From: Pseudosporangium ferrugineum
GTDB lineage: Bacteria; Actinomycetota; Actinomycetes; Mycobacteriales; Micromonosporaceae
Direction of reading: 5' to 3'
Length of the DNA stretch: 49,993 nt
Assembly (NCBI RefSeq): GCF_003002065.1
Contig: NZ_PVZG01000031.1
Span: forward strand, 1-49,993
The notes under the pieces were generated by a model. That model had not been told where the DNA came from and ran no database searches. It saw only the letters and a program-made list of their open reading frames with translations. The position numbers and the translations under genes are program-made. This document shows, piece by piece, positions 44,593-49,993 of the stretch. The stretch's first letter is position 1, and each line of letters opens with the position of its first letter.

Positions 44593-45473
44593 TGCCCGGC
44601 CTCCGGCGTCGCGCCCTTCCCGGCCGCCTTGCTCGGCCCAGCAGCCTTGCGCGGCCCAGCAGCCTTGCGCGGCGCCGCCTTGCCGGCCGGCGGCAGCACC
44701 GTCTCGGCAGCGGCGGCCTTCACCGGCGCGGTCGGCGCGGCAGCCGTGCCCGCGGGCTCGACCGACGGCGCCGTGGACTTCGCGGCCCTACGCGCGGTCT
44801 TCGCCACCTTCGTGGCCTTGGCCGGCACCGCCTTCTCCGGCGCCACCTTCGCCGGCCCGGTCGTCGCCGGCGTCACCTTCCCCGGCCGACCCGCCGCCTT
44901 CTCCGCCACCTCGGAGGTGACCGCCTCGGACGCCGCGGCCTTCGGCGCGGCCGCCTTGGATGCGGCTGCCTTCGGCGCGGCTGCCTTCGGCGCGGCTGCC
45001 TTGGGCGGCGTGCTCGTGGCGTCCGCGGCGGCCGGCATCGCGTTCGGCGTGGCCGGCTTGACCGCCTTCTTCGCCAGCGCCTTCTTGACCACAGCCTTCT
45101 TCGCCGGCGGCACCACCGCGGCCGGACCCGGCTCGGCGATGGTGACGTCACCCGCGGCGTCGCCGACCCGTGCCTGCGCCGCCCGCAGCTGCTTCTCCAG
45201 GTCCCGCACCCGCGCGGTCAGGTCGGAGACCTCCTCCGCGGTGGCCAGCCCGACCAGGCCCAGCGCACGGTCCACCTCGTACCGCACGATGTTGGTCAGC
45301 GCCTCGCGGTTGGCGACGCCGGTCGACATCAAGTCCTCGACCAGGCCCTGAAGCTGGCCCGCGGTCGCGCCGCCCTTGTTCAGCAGCTCCCCGGCGACCT
45401 TCTGGGCCCGCTTGCGCGGCGCCTCCGTCAACCCGAGCGCCATCTCCAGATACGCCCGCCATGCGTCCTGCAT
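44589..45473 (-). CDS. Phasin-like helical protein with Ala/Lys-rich histone H1-like tail
   Basis: A 294-residue protein. Residues 1-110 are helical and coiled coil (MQDAWRAYLEMALGLTEAPR, EEVSDLTARVRDLEKQLRAA), resembling PhaF/phasin-type proteins. Residues 130-294 are an Ala/Lys/Pro tail with PKAA repeats similar to histone H1 and PhaF C-termini, which bind DNA non-specifically. ATG at 45473 follows GGGAG by six bases; an open stretch upstream is unlike protein. Confidence 0.8.
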   Translation of the reverse strand: MQDAWRAYLEMALGLTEAPRKRAQKVAGELLNKGGATAGQLQGLVEDLMSTGVANREALTNIVRYEVDRALGLVGLATAEEVSDLTARVRDLEKQLRAAQARVGDAAGDVTIAEPGPAAVVPPAKKAVVKKALAKKAVKPATPNAMPAAADATSTPPKAAAPKAAAPKAAASKAAAPKAAASEAVTSEVAEKAAGRPGKVTPATTGPAKVAPEKAVPAKATKVAKTARRAAKSTAPSVEPAGTAAAPTAPVKAAAAETVLPPAGKAAPRKAAGPRKAAGPSKAAGKGATPEAGQ

Positions 45474-45611
45474 GAGCCTCTCCCCTCGCGCTCGCGCCAC
45501 GATCGTGCTGGTGCCACGCTACCGGGCATACCCGGGCCGCCCGTCGGGTACCGTGCGGAACGCCCCGGGTGTCGCACAAGACGCCCCCGGGAGACATGGA
45601 GGGAGAGCCGA

Positions 45612-45947
45612 GTGGCCAGCGTGGACGAGTGCCGTCAGGCGTTGCACGATCTCGCGGCACGTCTGGACGCGAACGCCGAGACGCGCGGAAAGCTGGATCT
45701 GGACCGCACCCTGGCGTGCCGGGTCCCGGACCTGTCGACGGCCTTCCACGGCCGGCTCACCGGCGGCCGCCTGGTCGACATCGCCGACGGCGACGACCCC
45801 GGGGCGAAGATCGCCCTCACCGCCGCCAGCGACGACCTGATCGCCCTGGTGACGGGCCGGCTCGACGTCACCCGCGCGATCGCCGCACGCCAGGTCTCGG
45901 TCAAGGCCAACCCGTTCGACCTGCTCAAACTCCGCAAACTCCTGTAA
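45612..45947 (+). CDS. SCP2-like sterol/lipid-binding domain protein
   Basis: A 111-residue protein with the SCP2 fold pattern: LACRVPDLSTAFHGRLTGGR, ALTAASDDLIALVTGRLDVTRAIAAR, VSVKANPFDLLKLRKLL. Such proteins bind hydrophobic ligands. GTG at 45612 follows GGAGGGAGAGCCGA. It is divergent from the H1-like gene (138 bp gap) and convergent with the HAD phosphatase gene. Confidence 0.8.
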   Translation: MASVDECRQALHDLAARLDANAETRGKLDLDRTLACRVPDLSTAFHGRLTGGRLVDIADGDDPGAKIALTAASDDLIALVTGRLDVTRAIAARQVSVKANPFDLLKLRKLL

Positions 45948-46091
45948 CCACCAACCCCGGCGACCGACCCGCCAGCACCCGCCGCCACCAGCCGACGCCA
46001 AGCGACCCCCGCCGGCGCCAAGCAAGACCGCCGGCACCGGCACCGCCCGCCGACACCAAGGTCGCCTACCGCGCCACGGGCAGTCCCCGGG

Positions 46092-47075
46092 TCAGCCCAG
46101 CCACTCCTCGAGCAGCCCCGCCGCCGCATCCGATCCCGCCGTCGGCTTCCCGCCGTCCCACACGTACCCGGTCAGCAGCCGCAGCGCGTCCACCGCCTCG
46201 CCGTCGCCCTCGAGGCGCCCGTCGCTGAACCGCCACCCGCCGGCCTCCCCGGCCGACGCCGGGATCCGTGCCGCCTCCGCCGGGCCGAACAGCCCCGACA
46301 GGTCCGCCGTCACGTACGTCGGCCGCCGCGACGGCGGTGCGGCCAGCAGCTCGGCCGGCCCGCTCACCCCGGTGAGGACGAGCAGGCTGTCCATGCCGGC
46401 GCCGACCGCGCCCTCGATGTCGGTGTCGAGCCGGTCCCCGACCGCCAGGGGCCGCCGGGCCCCCGACAGCGACGCGGCCGTCTCGAACAGCGCCGGCGCG
46501 GGCTTGCCCACGACGACGTCCGGCTCCCGGTCCAGCGCCGTACGCAGCACCGACACCAGCGACCCGTTGCCGGGCAGCGGCCCGCGCGGGCTCGGCAGCG
46601 TCCGGTCGGTGTTCGTCGCCATCCACAGCGCCCCGGCCCGTACGGCCAGCGCCGCCTCCGCCAGCACCTTCCAGCCGACGTCCGGCCCGTACCCCTGCAC
46701 CACCGCGGCGGGCGAGTCCTCGAACCGCTCGACCGGCGTGAGGCCGGCGTCGCGCACCTCGGCCCGCAACGCCTCCGCCCCCACGACCAGGACGGGAGCC
46801 CCGGCCGGCAGCCGCCCGGCGAGCATGGTGGCGGCGGCGCCGGCGGAGGTCAGCACCTCGCCGGGCGCCGCGGAGACCCCCATCCCGGTCAGCAGGCCGG
46901 CCACGTCGGCCGCCCGCCGCGAGGCGTTGTTCGTCGCGTACGCCACGGGCGTGCCCGCCGCGCGCAACCGCTCGACGGCCCCGGCCGCCCCCGCGATGGG
47001 CTTGTCGATCAGGTAGACGACGCCGTCGAGGTCGAAGATGACCAGGTCGTAGCCGTCGACGAGGGAACCGCTCAC
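46092..47075 (-). CDS. HAD-IIA family phosphatase (NagD-like)
   Basis: A 327-residue hydrolase. FDLDGVVYLIDKPI is motif I with the nucleophile aspartate, ATNNASRRAADV motif II, VVGKPAPALFETA motif III and LAVGDRLDTDIEGAVGAGMD motif IV. Related enzymes dephosphorylate sugar phosphates, glycolytic side products or nucleotides. GTG start overlaps the stop of the RGG/TPR gene. Confidence 0.92.
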   Translation of the reverse strand: MSGSLVDGYDLVIFDLDGVVYLIDKPIAGAAGAVERLRAAGTPVAYATNNASRRAADVAGLLTGMGVSAAPGEVLTSAGAAATMLAGRLPAGAPVLVVGAEALRAEVRDAGLTPVERFEDSPAAVVQGYGPDVGWKVLAEAALAVRAGALWMATNTDRTLPSPRGPLPGNGSLVSVLRTALDREPDVVVGKPAPALFETAASLSGARRPLAVGDRLDTDIEGAVGAGMDSLLVLTGVSGPAELLAAPPSRRPTYVTADLSGLFGPAEAARIPASAGEAGGWRFSDGRLEGDGEAVDALRLLTGYVWDGGKPTAGSDAAAGLLEEWLG

Positions 47076-49687
47076 GCCTTGTCGCCCGTCGCCCGCGGCT
47101 CGCCGTCGTAGTCCTCGCGGACCGCGCCGGTGTCGTCGCCGTCGTCGGTCAGCCCGCCCACGAACTCGTCCCCGGACTCCTTCTCGTCCTCGGGCGCGTC
47201 GATGCCGGCGTCGGCTTCCTCGCGGTCGGCCGGCTCCTCGTCCTCGTCGTCGTCGCCGTTGACGACGTCGTCCTCGAACCGGGCCGCGTTGTCGCCGGTG
47301 ACGTCCTCGTCGTCGTCCTCGTCGCTGCCGTCGGCGTCGTCGTCGAGGTAGGCGTCGCTGCGGTAGGGCGCGTCGTCGTCGTCCTCGTCGTCACCGTCGG
47401 CGTCGTCGAGGTCGGCACCCGCCTCGGCGGACCCGGCGGGACCGTCCTCGGAGTTCTCGTCGTCCTCGTCGTCGCCCTCGATGGAGATGCCGTCGAGCTC
47501 CAGCAACCGCTCGGCCGCGTCGGTCACGTCGTCCTCATCCGCGGCGGCGGCCCGCGAGAACCACTCCCGCGCCTCCTCGCGCCGGTCGGCGGCCAGCAGG
47601 GCATCGGCGTACGCGTACCGGAGCCGCGGCGCCCACTCGGACTGTTCGTCGGCGGTGAGCTCCTTGACCTGCAGCATCGCCACGGCGGCGTCGTGCTGCC
47701 CCAGGTCTCCCCGCGCCCCCGCCGCCACGATCAGCAGCTCGATGGCGCCGGCCTTGTCCAGCGCCTCCTTGTCGGCACCACGGAACAGATCGATCGCCCG
47801 TTCCGGGCGCCCCAGGGCCCGCTCACAGTCGGCCAGCTCGGCCAGGTGGGTCTGCCGGCCCGTCATGCGATGGTACGTCCGCAGCTCGGCGATCGCGGTC
47901 GTCCAGTCCCCCGCGGCGTACGCGGCCAGCCCGACGGCCTCCCGCACGACGGCGATCCGCGACGCCAGCCGCCGAGCCGCGACAGCGTGCTGCAACGCCA
48001 GCTCGGAATCCTCGTCGATGATCTGCCCGGCGGCCACGAGATGCCGCGCGACCCGGTCGGCGGTGTCCCGCGACAGGCTCAGCAGCTCGGCACGCACCTC
48101 CTTGTCGAGGTCGGTCGCCACGACGTCCTCGGGCAGCTCGGGCGCCTGGAACGCGGGCAGCGCGTCGCGCCGGTCCTGGGACCCACGGTCCTCACGAACC
48201 TCCCGGTCCTCCCGCGGCCCTCGGTCCTCCCGCGGCCCTCGGTCCTCCCGCGGCCCCCGGTCGTCCCGGAACCCGCGGTCCTGCCGGAAGCCCTCACGCG
48301 ATCCCCGGTCGTCCCGGAACCCACCACGGTCGTCCCGCCGGAAGCCACCCTCGCGCGGCCCATGGTCCCCCTGCGGCCGGTCGCCCCGGAACCCACCGTC
48401 ACGCTGCGGACGGTCACCCCGGAAGCCGCCGTCACGCTGCGGACGGTCGCCCTGGAACCCACCTTCACGGGGCCCGCGGAAGCCACCGTCGCGCGGCCCC
48501 CGGTCACCCCGGAAGCCACCCTCGCGCGGTCCACGGTCGCCGAAGCCACCCCGGTCGCGGTCGCCACGGAACCCGCCGTCGCGCGGACCGCGGTCGCCCT
48601 GCGGCCGGTCGCTGCGGAACCCACCGTCACGCTGCGGACGGTCGCCGCGGAAGCCACCCTCACGCGGGCCGCGATCGCCCTGCGGCCGGTCGCCCCGGTA
48701 GCCACCCTCACGCGGCCCCCGGTCGCCCTGCGGCCGGTCGCCGAACGGCCGGTCCCGGTCGCCGCGGAACCCGCCGCTGCGGTTGCCGGGCCGGTCGCCC
48801 CCACGGAAGCCACCCCGGTCGTCCCGGAACCCGCCCCGGTCACCCTGAGGCCGGCCACCGCCGACGCCACGGTCCCGGTCGCCGCCCCGGTATCCACCCT
48901 CGGACCGGCCACCCTGGTAACCACCGCGGTCGCGGTCGCCGCCACGGAACCCACCACGATCGCCGCCACCCTGATAGCCACCACGGTCACGATCACCACC
49001 GCGGAACCCACCACGGTCCCCGCCACCCTGGTAACCACCACGGGAGCCACCGCCCTGGTAACCACCACGGTCCCCGCCACCCTGATAGCCACCACGGTCA
49101 CGATCACCGCCACGGAACCCACCACGGTCCCCGCCACCCTGGTAACCACCACGGTCACGATCACCACCGCGGAACCCACCACGATCGCCGCCACCCTGAT
49201 AGCCACCACGGGAGCCACCGCCCTGGTAACCACCACGGTCCCCGCCACCCTGATAGCCACCACGGTCACGATCACCGCCACGGAACCCACCACGATCGCC
49301 GCCACCCTGGTAACCACCACGGTCACGATCACCACCGCGGAACCCACCACGATCGCCGCCACCCTGGTAACCACCACGGTCACGATCACCACCGCGGAAC
49401 CCACCGCGGTCCCCGCCACCCTGGTAGCCACCACGGTCACGGTCGGGCCCGCGGAAGCCCCCACGGTCGCCGCCGCGGTCGCGGTCACCGCCGCGGTAGC
49501 CGCCACGGTCACCGCCCCGGTCGCCCTGGCCGCCGCGGTCGCGGTTGCCGCCCTGGTAGCCGCCGCCGTCGCGGCGGGGCGCGCCCCGGTCTCCCCGGTC
49601 GCCGCGGGGGTATCCGCCGGAGCCACCGTCGCGGCCGGGCCGGGCCTCGTCGTCGCGGTTGCCGCCGTCCTGCGGTCCTGGGTTCAC
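47072..49687 (-). CDS. TPR protein with long RGG/YGG repeat N-terminus and acidic C-terminus
   Basis: An 871-residue protein with three parts. Residues 1-about 500 are Gly/Arg/Asp repeats: first units such as GGYQGGGDRGGFRGGDRDR (19 residues, many copies), then GDRPQGDRGPREGGFRGD-type units and finally DRGPRED units. Residues about 510-720 are TPR-like helices (VRAELLSLSRDTADRVARHL, AAYAAGDWTTAIAELRTYHR, YADALLAADRREEAREWFSR). The last about 150 residues are almost all Asp/Glu. RGG domains bind RNA and favour condensation; the position next to an rRNA operon is suggestive only. GTG at 49687 follows AAGGA. The TPR core is conserved in actinobacteria, but this repeat length is exceptional. Confidence 0.88.
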   Translation of the reverse strand: MNPGPQDGGNRDDEARPGRDGGSGGYPRGDRGDRGAPRRDGGGYQGGNRDRGGQGDRGGDRGGYRGGDRDRGGDRGGFRGPDRDRGGYQGGGDRGGFRGGDRDRGGYQGGGDRGGFRGGDRDRGGYQGGGDRGGFRGGDRDRGGYQGGGDRGGYQGGGSRGGYQGGGDRGGFRGGDRDRGGYQGGGDRGGFRGGDRDRGGYQGGGDRGGYQGGGSRGGYQGGGDRGGFRGGDRDRGGYQGGGDRGGFRGGDRDRGGYQGGRSEGGYRGGDRDRGVGGGRPQGDRGGFRDDRGGFRGGDRPGNRSGGFRGDRDRPFGDRPQGDRGPREGGYRGDRPQGDRGPREGGFRGDRPQRDGGFRSDRPQGDRGPRDGGFRGDRDRGGFGDRGPREGGFRGDRGPRDGGFRGPREGGFQGDRPQRDGGFRGDRPQRDGGFRGDRPQGDHGPREGGFRRDDRGGFRDDRGSREGFRQDRGFRDDRGPREDRGPREDRGPREDREVREDRGSQDRRDALPAFQAPELPEDVVATDLDKEVRAELLSLSRDTADRVARHLVAAGQIIDEDSELALQHAVAARRLASRIAVVREAVGLAAYAAGDWTTAIAELRTYHRMTGRQTHLAELADCERALGRPERAIDLFRGADKEALDKAGAIELLIVAAGARGDLGQHDAAVAMLQVKELTADEQSEWAPRLRYAYADALLAADRREEAREWFSRAAAADEDDVTDAAERLLELDGISIEGDDEDDENSEDGPAGSAEAGADLDDADGDDEDDDDAPYRSDAYLDDDADGSDEDDDEDVTGDNAARFEDDVVNGDDDEDEEPADREEADAGIDAPEDEKESGDEFVGGLTDDGDDTGAVREDYDGEPRATGDKA
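48900..49560. repeat. Tandem repeats encoding the RGG/YGG region, with 168-bp higher-order unit
   Basis: Short GGTAACCACCACGG-like and CGGAACCCACCACG-like modules alternate with a basic unit of 57 bp (19 codons). A distinctive module GGGAGCCACCGCCCTGG appears at about 49042 and 49210, exactly 168 bp apart, with near-identical intervening sequence, showing a recent block duplication of 56 codons. All unit lengths are multiples of three, so the frame is kept. Confidence 0.85.
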
Positions 49688-49847
49688 GGGTCGTTTCCTT
49701 CCAAGTTCGGCATTGCCGTCGCGCTACGGGCGAAGGCGCCGGAGCACATCACGTACAGGGGGCACAACATCTGATCAAGCACGGTGGGCGCGGCCGGCTA
49801 CGGAGGCACGCCGCGCGAGCGTCCGTACCACGCTACTAGGCGCCGGA

Positions 49848-49893
49848 CACACAAAAGCAGCCGAGGGCCAACCCCCGTAGGGGAAGGCCCTCG
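49848..49893 (-). terminator. rRNA operon terminator
   Basis: CGAGGGCC (49862-49869) pairs with GGCCCTCG (49886-49893), extended inside by CCCC/GGGG around CGTA. On the minus strand the hairpin follows the 5S 3' end by about 13 bases and is followed by GCTGCTTTTGTGTG, giving a short U-tract. Confidence 0.85.
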
Positions 49894-49906
49894 ACTGTAC
49901 GTTAAG

Positions 49907-49993
49907 TCCGGCGGCGTCCTACTCTCCCACACCCTCCCGAGTGCAGTACCATCGGCGCTGGAGGGCTTAGCTTCCGGGTTCGGAATGAGACCG
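49907..49993 (-). rRNA. rrf: 5S rRNA, 3' part (gene continues beyond the window)
   Basis: The minus strand reads CGGTCTCATTCCGAACCCGG, then AAGCTAAGCCC, GATGGTACTGCA, GGGTGTGGGAGAGTAGG and ends CGCCGCCGGAC, which is the conserved 3' two-thirds of actinobacterial 5S rRNA. The 5' end lies to the right of the window, so a complete rRNA operon probably precedes it. The last base (49907) is approximate by a few bases. Confidence 0.95.

Noticed and set aside
48900..49560. CRISPR-like appearance of regular repeats
   Set aside because: Units are adjacent in-frame coding modules without unique spacers; no cas genes nearby.
47693..49774. 693-codon plus-strand frame across the RGG repeats (Thr/Ala/Val-rich)
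   Set aside because: Open only because the repeat has no stops in that frame; the minus strand encodes a coherent RGG-TPR-acidic protein with a good start.

Overview
This window is very GC-rich chromosomal DNA from an actinobacterium. The conserved block pyrG-nudF-xerD... and steA/steB-recN-nadK-tlyA, together with der-cmk-rluB-scpB-scpA and a 5S rRNA gene, fits Micromonosporaceae (Actinoplanes/Micromonospora-like); that family-level guess is inferred from gene content and order, not from a search. Nearly all genes are on the minus strand, so transcription runs right to left.

Layout from left to right. (1) Positions 1-9930 are an accessory region beside the 3' end of a tRNA-Pro gene. It holds a probable NTP-dependent conflict (defence) locus: a TPR gene that is frameshifted and runs into an insertion-sequence-like end at the left edge; a 14-blade WD40 gene; a STAND-type NTPase with a pseudo-caspase domain; and, divergently, an intact nucleoside phosphorylase-like gene. 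Decayed fragments of a helix-turn-helix gene and a macro-domain-like gene follow. (2) Positions 9936-15813 hold tRNA-Pro, der, cmk, rluB, scpB and scpA. (3) Positions 15988-18714 carry a DUF72 gene, an unknown gene and an HD-domain alarmone-hydrolase-like gene. (4) Positions 18731-24018 carry five translationally coupled genes matching the STM4011-STM4015 family set: two radical SAM enzymes, an alkaline-phosphatase-fold hydrolase, an ATP-grasp-like protein and a leucine-rich-repeat protein. The set is conserved but, as far as I know, of unknown function. Here it lies between parA and scpA/scpB, which are commonly neighbours in actinobacteria. (5) Positions 24085-30771 hold a large membrane protein, a site-2-protease homologue that has lost its HExxH, parA, xerD, ald, a small membrane protein and an ADP-ribose pyrophosphatase. 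(6) Positions 30768-38444 hold pyrG and a coupled envelope cluster (phosphatase-like membrane protein, GT4 glycosyltransferase, MurJ-like flippase, MraY/WecA-like transferase). (7) Positions 38510-44264 hold steB, steA, recN, nadK and tlyA. (8) Positions 44293-49687 hold two low-complexity proteins, an SCP2-like protein, a HAD phosphatase and an 871-residue TPR protein with a huge RGG/YGG repeat domain. (9) The right edge has an rRNA-operon terminator and the 3' part of 5S rRNA.

The two loci most worth attention are the conflict locus at the left and the STM4011-4015 module in the middle. In the first, the NTPase would be the signal-gated switch, the WD40 and TPR proteins the sensors or scaffolds, and the phosphorylase-like enzyme a possible nucleotide-directed effector (inference). 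In the second, overlapping start and stop codons imply fixed stoichiometry and one pathway, and several of its proteins carry in-frame tandem repeat expansions, including a C-terminal GATWRG repeat. In-frame repeat expansion recurs elsewhere in the window (ScpA, ScpB and the RGG protein).
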